In this document: piece by piece, positions 1-9,714 of the stretch
Layout of the letters: every line of letters begins with the position of its first letter
Position numbering within the stretch: the first letter of the stretch is position 1
From: Tahibacter soli
Lineage (GTDB): Bacteria; Pseudomonadota; Gammaproteobacteria; Xanthomonadales; Rhodanobacteraceae
Reading direction: 5' to 3'
Length of the DNA stretch: 64,000 nucleotides
NCBI RefSeq assembly: GCF_025717065.2
Contig: NZ_JAOVZO020000020.1
Location: 900,237-964,236 of the forward strand
Translations under genes and position numbers: made by a program
The notes under the pieces: generated by a model
Databases searched by the model: none
The model's input: the letters and a program-made list of their open reading frames with translations, nothing else
Told to the model about the DNA's origin: nothing

Positions 1-1298
1 TCGGCCAGCACCAACCGCTGGCGAACCTGGCCGTTGGCCGAGACCGCATACAACACCCCTTTCGGTCCTTCGGTCGCGGCGTACAGCAGCATGCTTGCGT
101 TCGGCGCGAAGCTCGGCGATTCGTCCACGCTGCCGGGCGAGATGAAACTCATCTGCCCGGAGCCGACGCTCCGGTCCAAAACCGCAATACGATACACATT
201 TCCGTTGCCCTGTGCCACAGCGATCTTCTTGCCGTCGTACGACACGGACGGGCTTGCGTTGTACTCGCCCTGGAACGTAAGACGGGTCGCATCGCCGCCG
301 CTCGCCGCCACCTGGTAGATCTGCGGCTTGCCCGAACGGTCGGAGATGAAGACGAGGCTCTGGCCGTCCGGCGACCACGTCGCTTCGGTGTCGATCGCGA
401 AGTGGTTCGTCACGCGCGTGATCTCGCGACTGGCCAGGTCCATGATGAAGATATCGGGGTTGCCGAGGTATGACAGCGTCAGCGCGAGCTTCGAGCCGTC
501 CGGCGAGAACGACGGCGCGCCGTTGATGCCCTTGCGGTTCGAAACCACCTGGCGCGAGCCGGTCGAGATCTCCTGGATGTAGATCGCCGAGTCGCCGCGC
601 TCGAACGAGACGTACGCGAGCTTGCGGCCGTCCGGCGACCAGGCCGGCGACAGGAGCGGCTCGCGCGAACGCACGACCACCTGCGGGTTGTAGCCGTCGG
701 AGTCGGCCACCATCAGCGCGTAGTTGATGTTCGGCGCCACGCCGGCCGCTGTGACGTAGGCCACGCGCGTCCAGAACGCACCGCGCACGTTGAGGATCTT
801 CTCGTAGATGAGGTCGGCGATCTGGTGCGCGACGCCGCGCAGGTCGCTGCGCTGGCCGGTGATCGCAAGGCCGAGCAGGCGTTCCTGCTTGGCGACGTCG
901 TACAGCTCGAACTCGACGCGCAGCGCGCCGCCTTCGGCATCGGCGACGCGGCCGATGACGATATGCGACTGCTTGAGCATGTTCCAGGTCGGAAACTTGA
1001 TGTCGCCCTGGCGCGAGGGGAACTCGACGACGTCGCCCTTGGCGAGCGTCTTGAATTGACCCGAGCGCGCAAGGTCCATGCGCACGACGTCGGAAACGTC
1101 GGTCTCGGCCGGCGTACCGGCGCCTTCGAACGCGAACGGCACGACCGCGATCGGTACCGCCGTCGACGTGCCCTTGGTGATGTCGATCACCGGCGTGTCG
1201 CTGGAGAGGCCGCTCGTCGGCGCCTGCGCGAAGGCCGCGAGTGCGGCCAGCGACAGCGCGAGGCCTGCGGCGAATCGGGCGATGAGGTTTGCTGGCAT
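1..1298 (-). CDS. tolB: Tol-Pal system periplasmic protein TolB (stop codon just off the left edge)
   Basis: TolB is the periplasmic beta-propeller of the Tol-Pal complex, which links TolA to the Pal lipoprotein and keeps the outer membrane attached during division. The minus-strand frame gives 432 codons, about the usual family length, so only the last residues and stop are missing. A signal peptide (MPANLIARFAAGLALS, cleavage near AFAQA) precedes the N-terminal domain. From about residue 190 come repeated propeller blades with the SPDGRKLAYVS, SPDGSKLAL and SPDGQSLVFIS pattern. It is the last visible gene of the ybgC-tolQRAB run, 93 bases after tolA. Start is the ATG at 1298, in front of the signal peptide; I see no better one. 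Confidence 0.95.
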   Translation of the reverse strand, partial: MPANLIARFAAGLALSLAALAAFAQAPTSGLSSDTPVIDITKGTSTAVPIAVVPFAFEGAGTPAETDVSDVVRMDLARSGQFKTLAKGDVVEFPSRQGDIKFPTWNMLKQSHIVIGRVADAEGGALRVEFELYDVAKQERLLGLAITGQRSDLRGVAHQIADLIYEKILNVRGAFWTRVAYVTAAGVAPNINYALMVADSDGYNPQVVVRSREPLLSPAWSPDGRKLAYVSFERGDSAIYIQEISTGSRQVVSNRKGINGAPSFSPDGSKLALTLSYLGNPDIFIMDLASREITRVTNHFAIDTEATWSPDGQSLVFISDRSGKPQIYQVAASGGDATRLTFQGEYNASPSVSYDGKKIAVAQGNGNVYRIAVLDRSVGSGQMSFISPGSVDESPSFAPNASMLLYAATEGPKGVLYAVSANGQVRQRLVLA

Positions 1299-1391
1299 TG
1301 GGGGTTCGCCTTTTGTCCGTTGTTGTGTTCGCACTGCATGTGACGCGTGGATCAAAGCCGCGTGCCTTCGTTCCGCCGGGCACGCACGACG

Positions 1392-2219
1392 TTAACCGTC
1401 GAACTTGAAGTTCAGCTTAATCCGGCGCCGGAATACCGATTCGAAGCCTTTCACCGGCAACGGCGCCGCCCGCATGACCGCCTGTTCGAGCGACTGGCGC
1501 GTCAGCGGATCGGCGTTGCACGGCGTCGAAACGTTCGCGGTCATGACGTCGCCGCTCGGCAGCTGCACGATGTCGAGCACGCACTGCAGACCCGGCTGCG
1601 TCGTTTCCGGGCGCAGCCACGCGTTTTCGACCGCGTTCTGGATCGCCGCGAAATACTGCGCTTCGAGGCTGTCGTCCTTGCCTTCCTGGCCGGTGACGGC
1701 TTCGTCGCCTTCCATCAGATCCTTGTTGTACTGCTCCTCGAGCTTCTTCTGCTGCGCCGCGATCTCCTTGAGCTTGCGGTCGCGTTCCTGCTGTTTTTTC
1801 TCTTCTTCCAGTTTTTTCTTCTTCTCGGCGTCGGCCGCCTTTTTCTGCTCTTCTTCGAGCAGTTGCTGTTCCTTCTTGCGCTGTTCTTCCTGGACGCGTT
1901 TTTCCTCGGCGGCCTGCGCGGCCATCATCTCGGTCACGCGTTCCTGGTCTTTCTTGTCTTCTTTCGGCGGCTCGGGCGCGGGCGGCTCGGGCTTGGCCTG
2001 TTCCTGAGGCTTGGGCGGCTCGGGCTTCCTCGGCTTCGTGTTCTGCGGCTTCACTGTCCTCGGCGGACCGACGAGCGTCGCCTCGATCACGGGGCCGGGC
2101 AGCGTCACCACGACCGTCGACTGGCTCCAGAACATGCCGAGCGTCGCGACGGCGATCACCGCGAGGTGAACCGCGATCGAGAAGCCGAAGGCGCGCAGTT
2201 TGTCGGATGTCGTTTCCAT
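1392..2219 (-). CDS. tolA: Tol-Pal system inner-membrane protein TolA
   Basis: TolA (275 aa) spans the periplasm and passes proton-motive force from TolQR to TolB/Pal. It has a single N-terminal membrane segment at about residues 11-31, then a proline/lysine-rich stretch (repeated PKPEPP-like units, about 55-85). A long charged coiled coil rich in E, K, Q and A follows (about 90-180). The compact C-terminal domain has one Cys in each of QCVLDIV and STPCNAD. Domain order and neighbours make the identification firm despite the low complexity. It lies 4 bases after tolR and is surely co-transcribed. The Lys/Glu-rich coil explains a phenylalanine- and leucine-rich spurious ORF on the opposite strand. 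Confidence 0.95.
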   Translation of the reverse strand: METTSDKLRAFGFSIAVHLAVIAVATLGMFWSQSTVVVTLPGPVIEATLVGPPRTVKPQNTKPRKPEPPKPQEQAKPEPPAPEPPKEDKKDQERVTEMMAAQAAEEKRVQEEQRKKEQQLLEEEQKKAADAEKKKKLEEEKKQQERDRKLKEIAAQQKKLEEQYNKDLMEGDEAVTGQEGKDDSLEAQYFAAIQNAVENAWLRPETTQPGLQCVLDIVQLPSGDVMTANVSTPCNADPLTRQSLEQAVMRAAPLPVKGFESVFRRRIKLNFKFDG

Positions 2220-2223
2220 CGTC

Positions 2224-2664
2224 TCAGCGCGCGGGTTCCGGCGGCGGCTGGCTCATCAGCCCGACCTTGGGCACGCCGGCCTGCTGCAGCAGCACCATCG
2301 CGTCGTAAATTTTCTGGTATTCCACTTTGCCGTCGCCGGCGACGTACACCGGCACCTTCGGGTTCTGGTTGACGAACGCCGTCACCATCGCCTTGAGCTT
2401 CGTCTCGTCGATCGCTTCGCGCGGCGCCTTGGGCAGGGTCAGGTACAGCTTGCCGTCGCGGTCGACGCTGACCACGGCCGGGTCCTTGTCGACCTGGATC
2501 GACTTGGCCTGCGACGCCGGCAGCTCGATGTCGACGCCGAGATTCAGGAGCGGCGCGGTCACCATGAAGATGATCAGCAGCACGAGCATCACGTCGATGT
2601 ACGGCACAACGTTGATGTCGGCCTTGAGCTTCTTGCGCTTGCGGCGGTATGTGGGGTGATGCAT
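2224..2664 (-). CDS. tolR: Tol-Pal system protein TolR (ExbD/TolR family)
   Basis: TolR (146 aa) pairs with TolQ to form the proton-driven motor that energises TolA. The N-terminus is basic (RRKRKKLKADINVVPYIDV), followed by one membrane helix (about 21-42). The helix carries the family's key aspartate in PYIDVMLVLLIIF. The periplasmic ExbD/TolR domain fills the rest. Length fits the family. The gene sits between tolQ (39 bases upstream) and tolA (4 bases downstream). ExbD is the main alternative, but the tolA/tolB neighbours decide for TolR. Confidence 0.95.
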   Translation of the reverse strand: MHHPTYRRKRKKLKADINVVPYIDVMLVLLIIFMVTAPLLNLGVDIELPASQAKSIQVDKDPAVVSVDRDGKLYLTLPKAPREAIDETKLKAMVTAFVNQNPKVPVYVAGDGKVEYQKIYDAMVLLQQAGVPKVGLMSQPPPEPAR

Positions 2665-2703
2665 GGGGCCTCCAACGCGGGACGAATGGGCGCAGGGTCG
2701 CGC

Positions 2704-3384
2704 TTATTCGTCGACGTGCGCCTGGCGTTGCAGGATCGAGGAGAACTCCTCGGTGAAGGTCTCGTAGCGCGATGCGACGCGCTCGACCTTGTTCGAGTAG
2801 CGGTTGTACGCCCACGACGCGGGAATCGCGGCGATCAGGCCCATCGCGGTGGCCACCAGCGCTTCGGAGATGCCGGGCGCGACCATCGCGATCGTGGCCT
2901 CCTTGACGGTGGCCAGGCCCTGGAACGCCGACATGATGCCCCACACCGTGCCGAGCAGGCCCACGTACGGGCTGATCGAGCCGACGTTGGCGAGAAATTC
3001 GAGATTCCCTTCGAGCCGGTCGATCTCGCGCGTCTGCGCCACGCGCATCGCGCGCTGCGCGCCTTCGAGCATCGTGCGCTGGTCGACGCCGCGGCGCTGG
3101 CGCAGCCGGGCGAACTCGCGAAAGCCCGCTTCGAAGATGCCTTCGATGCCGCTGATCTGGTCGCCGCGTCCGCTGACTTCGCGGAACAGCGCGGCGAGGT
3201 CGGCGCCGGACCAGAAGCGCTCCTCGAACTCGTTGGCGCTGCCGAGCGCGCCCTTGAGCATCGCGTGCTTGCGGAAAATGATCATCCACGACAGGAACGA
3301 GAACAGGAGCAGCACGGCCATCACGAGCTTGACGAACAAGCTCGCGCCGAGCACGAGGTGGATGAGGTTGAGATCGGCGTTCAT
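2704..3384 (-). CDS. tolQ: Tol-Pal system protein TolQ (MotA/TolQ/ExbB channel)
   Basis: TolQ (226 aa) is the inner-membrane proton-channel partner of TolR. Three membrane segments are visible: about 13-35, then two after the cytoplasmic loop (about 128-160 and 165-190). The last two include the conserved GLLGTVWGIMSAF and AMGLIAAIPASWAYNRY motifs of the MotA/TolQ/ExbB family. Its ATG at 3384 overlaps the ybgC stop (ATGA), which indicates translational coupling in the ybgC-tolQRAB operon. Confidence 0.95.
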   Translation of the reverse strand: MNADLNLIHLVLGASLFVKLVMAVLLLFSFLSWMIIFRKHAMLKGALGSANEFEERFWSGADLAALFREVSGRGDQISGIEGIFEAGFREFARLRQRRGVDQRTMLEGAQRAMRVAQTREIDRLEGNLEFLANVGSISPYVGLLGTVWGIMSAFQGLATVKEATIAMVAPGISEALVATAMGLIAAIPASWAYNRYSNKVERVASRYETFTEEFSSILQRQAHVDE

Positions 3385-3836
3385 GGGCTCTTTGCGAACA
3401 ATCCTTCGGGAATGGGGCGCGGCCGGAAGCTCGCCGCGTCGATGCAGGCCGCGCGCACGCGCGCCTGCACCAGCACGGAGCGGTCGGCCGCGTGCAGAAT
3501 TTGCTGTTCGAACACGAGGCTGGCGTTGCGACGTTCGACCAGGGCCACGGTCACCGCCAGCACGTCGTCGAGCCGGGCCGGCTTGACGAAGCCGATCGTC
3601 ATGTCGCGCACGACGAAAGCGACGCTATTTTCCGTGCGCAGGCGCTCCTGCTCAATCCCCATCGCACGCAATTGTTCGCTGCGCGCGCGTTCGAGAAACC
3701 GCAGGTAGCTGGCGTGGTAGACGACACCGCCGGCGTCGGTGTCCTCCCAATAGACCCGGACGGTCCAGGAGAACGCGCTGTCGAGTCCTTGCGTCATGGG
3801 CGGTCGTGCGGAGTCCGGCTGTGGCCCGCCCTGCAT
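3381..3836 (-). CDS. ybgC: Acyl-CoA thioesterase YbgC (Tol-Pal associated)
   Basis: YbgC is a cytoplasmic hot-dog thioesterase encoded at the head of tol operons in many Proteobacteria. The 4HBT signature VYWEDTDAGGVVYHASYLRF with the catalytic Asp is near the N-terminus, and the domain continues through FLERARSEQLR and the beta strands that follow. I chose the ATG at 3836 (151 aa) because AGAGGAA lies 7 bases upstream. An ATG at 3797 gives a shorter protein nearer the family's usual start but has no clear ribosome site, and the frame is also open to 3875. The stop overlaps the tolQ start by 4 bases. Confidence 0.9.
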   Translation of the reverse strand: MQGGPQPDSARPPMTQGLDSAFSWTVRVYWEDTDAGGVVYHASYLRFLERARSEQLRAMGIEQERLRTENSVAFVVRDMTIGFVKPARLDDVLAVTVALVERRNASLVFEQQILHAADRSVLVQARVRAACIDAASFRPRPIPEGLFAKSP

Positions 3837-3918
3837 TCGTGGTTTCCTCTGGTCCGAACTGAACGCGCGGATCATACCGTGCGAATGCGACTCGGTTTTA
3901 ACGACCTTGCGCGTTCGT

Positions 3919-4970
<1,052 letters not shown>

Positions 4971-4974
<4 letters not shown>

Positions 4975-6848
4975 ATCTCGACCTGCGTGCCGAGTTCGAT
5001 CAGGCGATTGCCCGGAATCTGGAAGAACGCCGTCGCCGGCAGCGCGTTGCGCGCCATGAACGCGAACAGGCGGTCGCGCCACAGCGGCATGCCCTGGCGG
5101 TCGGTCGGCACGATGCTCTCGCGGCTCAGGAAGAACGTCGTGTCCATCATGTCGAACGTGAGACCGGCCTTTTCGCAGCGGCCGAGCATGTCCGGCACGT
5201 CGGGGTCTTCGGCGAAACCGTAGCGCAGGATCAGCTTGTGGAACTCGTGGCCGAGCGAGACGACCTCGATGCGTTCCTCGGGTTCGGCCGTCGGCGTTTC
5301 GAGCCATTCGACCGTGAGCATCACGTTCTGCTCGTGCAGCACCTTGTTGTGCTTGAGATTGTGCAGCAGCGCGTGCGGCACCGAGTCGATCTGCGCGGTG
5401 AGAAACACGGCCGTACCCGGCACGCGCAGCGGCGGGTGCTCCGCGATCGATTCGATGAAGGGCTTGAGCGCGAGACCGGCCTGCTTGAGCTCGCGCATCA
5501 CGAGTTCGCGACCGCGCCGCCAGGTGGTCATCACGGTGAACACGATCAGGCCCAGCACGAGCGGGAACCAGCCGCCGTGCTCGACCTTGTCGAGATTGGC
5601 GATGAGGAACGCCGCGTCGACGGTGCAGAACAGCGCGCCGAGCAGCGCGACGTTGTGGCGCTGCCAGCCCCAGATGCGGCGCGCGACGATCATCACGAGC
5701 ACCGAGTCGATCGCCATCGTGCCGATCACCGCGATGCCGTAGGCCGCGGCGAGATTGGTCGACGAGCGGAAGCCCACGACGACCGCGAGCGTCAGCACGA
5801 GCAGCAGCCGGTTGATCCACGGCAGGTAGATCTGTCCGATCGTTTCGCGCGACGTGTGCTTGACCTGCATGCGCGGCAGGTAGCCGAGCTGGATCGCCTG
5901 GCGCGTGACCGAGAACGCGCCGGAAATCACGGCCTGTGACGCGATCACCGCGGCGAGCGTCGCGAGCGCGATCATCGGATACAGCAGCGGCTGCGGCACG
6001 AGCAGATAGAACGGATTGGCGGCCGCCTCGGGACTCGTCAGGAGCAGCGCGCCCTGCCCGAGATAGTTGAGCATCAGCGCCGGCAGCACGAAGGCGAACC
6101 AGGCGCGGCGGATCGGCTTCTTGCCGAAATGGCCCATGTCGGCGTACAGCGCCTCGGCACCCGTCAACGCGAGAATCACCGACGACAGCGTGAAGAATCC
6201 GGCGCGGCCGTTTTCGGCGAAGAACGCGATCGCGTAGTGCGGGCTCAACGCCTTGAGCACCTGCGGCGCCACCATGATTTCCATGACGCCGAGCGTGGCG
6301 AGCGCGACGAACCACAACACCATGATCGGGCCGAACACGTTGCCGACCTTCGCGGTGCCTCGGCTCTGGAACGAGAACAGGATCAGGAGCACGACGACCG
6401 CGATCGGCACGACGTAGCGTTCGAGGCCGGGCGCGGCGATCTTGAGGCCCTCGACCGCGCCGAGCACCGAAATGGCCGGCGTGATCACGCTGTCGCCGAA
6501 GAACAGCGCCGCGCCGAACAGACCGAACACCATGATCGCCCAGCGCGCGCGCGCGCTCGAGCGCACGCCGCGGTGCGCGAGCGAGGTCAGCGCCATGATG
6601 CCGCCCTCGCCCTTGTTGTCCGCGGCCATGATGAACGTCGCGTACTTGATCGACACGACGAGGATCAGCGCCCAGAAGATCAGCGACAGCACGCCGAGCA
6701 CGTTGTCCGGCGTCGGCGGCACGCCGTGCACGCCGAACGCTTCTTTGAGCGTGTACAGCGGGCTCGTGCCGATGTCGCCGTAGACGACACCCACCGCGCC
6801 GAGCGCCAGCGCATAGAGTTTGTTGGGGTTTTCCGCGTGAGCCGTCAT
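4971..6848 (-). CDS. kup: Low-affinity potassium transport protein Kup
   Basis: Kup (625 aa; the E. coli protein is about 622) is a proton-coupled K+ uptake protein of the inner membrane. The family N-terminal signature [20 protein letters not shown] is intact. About twelve hydrophobic segments follow to about residue 450, then a cytoplasmic C-terminal domain ([20 protein letters not shown] region, [17 protein letters not shown]). The ATG at 6848 gives [16 protein letters not shown]; the longer open frame upstream overlaps ruvA. The position between ruvA and ruvB, with an ATGA overlap to ruvB, is unlike enteric ruvAB. I recall the same order from Xanthomonadales, but that is from memory. Confidence 0.95.
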
Positions 6849-6906
6849 CGACTGTCGACCTGCAAGGGAAGCGGCGCAGCGTACGCGCGCGAGTTGGAGC
6901 AATCCG

Positions 6907-7500
6907 TCAGCGCAACGCGGCGCGCAACGCTTTGCGGATGATCGCTTCGGCGTCGTCGCCCGGCGCCGAAGCGTCCTTGACGAGCCGCGCGACCTCGGCC
7001 GGCTTGTAGCCGAGCTGCTGCAGCGCGACGCTCGCCTCCGCGACCGGATCGGCCGGCACCGCGCCGTTCGCGCCAAGGCCCGGCACCGCGCCGGCGATAC
7101 CGTCGACGCGATCGCGCAATTCCACAATGATGCGTTCTGCGGTTTTCTTGCCGATGCCGGGAATGCGCGTCAGCGCGGCGACGTCGCCGGTCTGCACCAG
7201 CCGCGCGAATTCGTCGGTCGACGCGCCGGACAGGATCGCCAGCGCAATGCGCGCGCCGATGCCCGACACTTTCTGCACGGTGCGAAACAGACTGCGCTCG
7301 GCCTCGCGCAAGAAGCCGTACAGCGCGACGGTGTCTTCCTTCACCGCGTAGTGCACGCACAGCGTGACTTCGCGGCCGAGCTCGGGCAGGTCGAATACGG
7401 TCGACATCGGCGCTTCGAGTTCGTAGCCGACGCCGTTGACGTCGAGCATCAGCCACGGCGGCTGCTTCGACACCAGTACGCCTTTCAATCTTCCGATCAT
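6907..7500 (-). CDS. ruvA: Holliday junction DNA helicase subunit RuvA
   Basis: RuvA (197 aa) binds the four-way junction and loads RuvB. The protein starts [10 protein letters not shown], the canonical N-terminus. It has the helix-hairpin-helix segments typical of domain II ([28 protein letters not shown]), then a flexible linker and the small C-terminal RuvB-binding domain ([16 protein letters not shown]). The ATG at 7500 overlaps the ruvC stop (ATGA). An ATG five codons upstream is possible but would lie further inside ruvC. Confidence 0.96.
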   Translation of the reverse strand: MIGRLKGVLVSKQPPWLMLDVNGVGYELEAPMSTVFDLPELGREVTLCVHYAVKEDTVALYGFLREAERSLFRTVQKVSGIGARIALAILSGASTDEFARLVQTGDVAALTRIPGIGKKTAERIIVELRDRVDGIAGAVPGLGANGAVPADPVAEASVALQQLGYKPAEVARLVKDASAPGDDAEAIIRKALRAALR

Positions 7501-8021
7501 CGCCTGCGCCTCCATGCGGTGCGCGGTATGCCGATACGCTGCATCGTCGAGCGCGTGTGCGCGTGGGTCAGCGCAATCGCCAGCGCGTCGGCGGCATCGG
7601 CCTGTAGTTTACCCGGCAATTGCAGCAGTACGCCCACCATGTGCTGGATCTGCGTCTTGTCCGCCGCACCGCCGCCGACGACGGCCTGCTTGATTTCCTT
7701 CGGCGCGTACTCCTGCATCGACAGGCCTTTGTGCACAACCGCGCAAATCGCCGCGCCGCGCGCCTGGCCGAGCTTGAGCGCCGAATCGGCGTTCTTGGCC
7801 ATGAACACGCGCTCGATCGCAACCTCGTCGGGCCGGTGTTCGTCGACGATGGCACCGATATCGTCGAAGATCTGCTTGAGCCGCAACGCGAAGTTCTCGT
7901 TGTCGGTCAGCTTGATCGCGGTGTGGAACACGTACACCGACCTGCCCGTCGCGTCGGCGTCGACGATGCCGATGCCGGTACGCTGCGAACCGGGGTCGAT
8001 GCCGAGAATGCGGGTGGTCAC
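7497..8021 (-). CDS. ruvC: Crossover junction endodeoxyribonuclease RuvC
   Basis: RuvC (174 aa) is the dimeric resolvase that nicks Holliday junctions symmetrically. The RNase H-like fold starts with [12 protein letters not shown] (catalytic Asp9). Glu70 is in VAIERVF, and the paired Asp142/Asp145 are in [10 protein letters not shown], followed by a His in LTHAH. All four acidic positions are present, so the enzyme should be active. It lies 30 bases after yebC and overlaps ruvA by 4 bases. Confidence 0.96.
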   Translation of the reverse strand: MTTRILGIDPGSQRTGIGIVDADATGRSVYVFHTAIKLTDNENFALRLKQIFDDIGAIVDEHRPDEVAIERVFMAKNADSALKLGQARGAAICAVVHKGLSMQEYAPKEIKQAVVGGGAADKTQIQHMVGVLLQLPGKLQADAADALAIALTHAHTRSTMQRIGIPRTAWRRRR

Positions 8022-8051
8022 TGCGTGCTGCCGTAGTCGAACGGCGACATC

Positions 8052-8792
8052 TTACTCGTAGGCGTCCGCGGACAGATCGGCGTTCGTGTAAACATGCTGC
8101 ACGTCGTCGATGTCTTCGAGCCAGTCGATGATCTTCGCGACGGCCTTGGCCGCGTCGCCGCTGACCGCCACGTCGTTGTCGGCGCGCAGCGTGACTTCGG
8201 TCCGGTCCGGCTTGAGGCCGGCCTTGTCCATCGCCGCGCGGACCGCTTCGAACGCGTCCGGCGACGTCACGACGTCGATCGAGCCGTCTTCGGGATACAC
8301 GACCACGTCGTCGGCGCCGGCGTCGAGCGCCGCTTCCATGATGCGGTCCTCGTTCGCGCCGGGCGCGTACGAGAGCACGCCGACCTTCTTGAACATGAAG
8401 GCGACCGAGCCTTCGGTGCCGAGGTTGCCGCCGAACTTGTTGAACGCCAGACGCACGTCCGCGACGGTGCGGTTGCGGTTGTCGGTCGTGCAGTCGACGA
8501 TCACCGCGACGCCGCCCGGCGCATAGCCTTCGTAACGGATTTCCTCGTAGCTGACGCCTTCGAGTTCGCCCGTCGCCTTCTTGATCGCGCGATCGATCAC
8601 GTCCTTGGACATGTTCGCGGCGAGGCCGCGGTCGATCGCCAGCCGCAGGCGCGGATTGCTGTTCGGATCGCCGCCGCTCGCGCGCGCCGCGATGCCGATT
8701 TCACGGATGACCTTGGTGAAGATCTTGCCGCGCTTGGCGTCCTGCGCGCCCTTGCGGTGCTGGATGTTCGCCCATTTGGAATGTCCGGCCAT
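8052..8792 (-). CDS. yebC: YebC/PmpR family regulatory protein
   Basis: YebC-family proteins act as transcriptional regulators or, in recent work on the family, as ribosome-associated factors that relieve stalling; which applies here cannot be told from sequence. The N-terminus [20 protein letters not shown] is near-invariant in the family and fixes the start at 8792 (246 aa, the standard length). The body has the usual [12 protein letters not shown] and [11 protein letters not shown] segments. It heads the yebC-ruvCA-kup-ruvB-ybgC-tol run. The 270 bases upstream, shared with a divergent gene, should hold the promoter. Confidence 0.96.
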   Translation of the reverse strand: MAGHSKWANIQHRKGAQDAKRGKIFTKVIREIGIAARASGGDPNSNPRLRLAIDRGLAANMSKDVIDRAIKKATGELEGVSYEEIRYEGYAPGGVAVIVDCTTDNRNRTVADVRLAFNKFGGNLGTEGSVAFMFKKVGVLSYAPGANEDRIMEAALDAGADDVVVYPEDGSIDVVTSPDAFEAVRAAMDKAGLKPDRTEVTLRADNDVAVSGDAAKAVAKIIDWLEDIDDVQHVYTNADLSADAYE

Positions 8793-9062
8793 GGCTCGAC
8801 AACACGGTGTTTTCGGGGCGCGCGATGCTAGCAGAGTCGCGCCCGGTTCCCAATCGCGACCGCACGATTCGAGGCGCCGGCTGCGGTGTTTTCGCGACGC
8901 GTTGGTACAAACGAGGCTATCCGTACCTACCTGCTCGTACGCAAATGACGGTAAACCTAGCGTCACCTCGCACTAACGTCTTCGTAACGCCCCCTTCATT
9001 ACCTCGCAACGCCTGCCGCCCGCGAGAGCGGTCATGCGTGCCATCGTCCGGAGTTCCTTCGC

Positions 9063-9650
9063 ATGTTCCGCAACAAGAAGTACGCATCCCCGCTTGCCGC
9101 CGTCCTCGCCGCCTCGGCGCTTTCGCTCGCCTCGTCGTCGGCCGTCGCGGCCGTGGTGTGCAACAACACCGGCTTTGCGATTCCGCAGACCGGCGACGGC
9201 ATCTACTTCAATCTCGTCACCGGCGCGTCCGGTACGACGGGCGGCGCCGTCGACGGCTTCGACCTCAACCTGTACGGCACCACCCGGCTGCAGGCCTACT
9301 CGGGCGCCGACGTCAGCGAAAACAACGCGCTCGCGGGCACTGTCGTCGCCGGCAGCAACAACGATCTGTATTTCGTGATGACGAACGGCCAGCCGATCGA
9401 CGGTTCGGTCAGCTGGACGTCCGAGTCCGGCGCGATGACGAACTGGAACACGGGCGTCGCCGGCGGCTATCTCGGCATCCGCTTCGACAACGAAGCCACG
9501 GGCGCGATCAACTTCGGCTGGCTGCAGATCACGACCACCGGCCCGAACGGTTTTCCGGCGAACGTCACGGCGTACTGCTACGAGAACACGGGCGCCGCGA
9601 TCAACGCCGGCACCACGCCGGTCTCGCTGCAGAACTTCTCGATCGACTGA
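9063..9650 (+). CDS. Secreted protein of unknown function
   Basis: I do not recognise this gene. The 195-aa product starts with a clear Sec signal peptide (MFRNKKYASPLAAVLAASAL, cleavage near SAVAA). The mature part is rich in Gly, Thr, Asn and Ser and looks all-beta. It contains two cysteines (AVVCNN near the mature N-terminus and TAYCYEN near the C-terminus) that could form a disulfide joining the ends. A stretch GYLGIRFDNE...INFGWLQI resembles the strand pattern of many exported beta-sandwich proteins with PEP-CTERM tails, but no C-terminal sorting helix is present. GGAG lies 10 bases before the ATG. It is monocistronic, divergent from yebC. Confidence 0.7.
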   Translation: MFRNKKYASPLAAVLAASALSLASSSAVAAVVCNNTGFAIPQTGDGIYFNLVTGASGTTGGAVDGFDLNLYGTTRLQAYSGADVSENNALAGTVVAGSNNDLYFVMTNGQPIDGSVSWTSESGAMTNWNTGVAGGYLGIRFDNEATGAINFGWLQITTTGPNGFPANVTAYCYENTGAAINAGTTPVSLQNFSID

Positions 9651-9714
9651 TTGACAGTCGCTCGTCCCGGCACCACGCTGGCGCGCTCATTCGCTTGAGC
9701 GCGCCGGCTGTCGC

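Noticed and set aside
1347..2372. A Phe/Leu-rich plus-strand frame that looks like a membrane protein
   Set aside because: It is the complement of the Lys/Glu-rich coiled coil of tolA; AAG/GAA codons read backwards give CTT/TTC.
8793..9062. Possible tRNA or small RNA in the yebC upstream gap
   Set aside because: No cloverleaf, terminator or conserved motif is visible; it is best read as a divergent promoter region.
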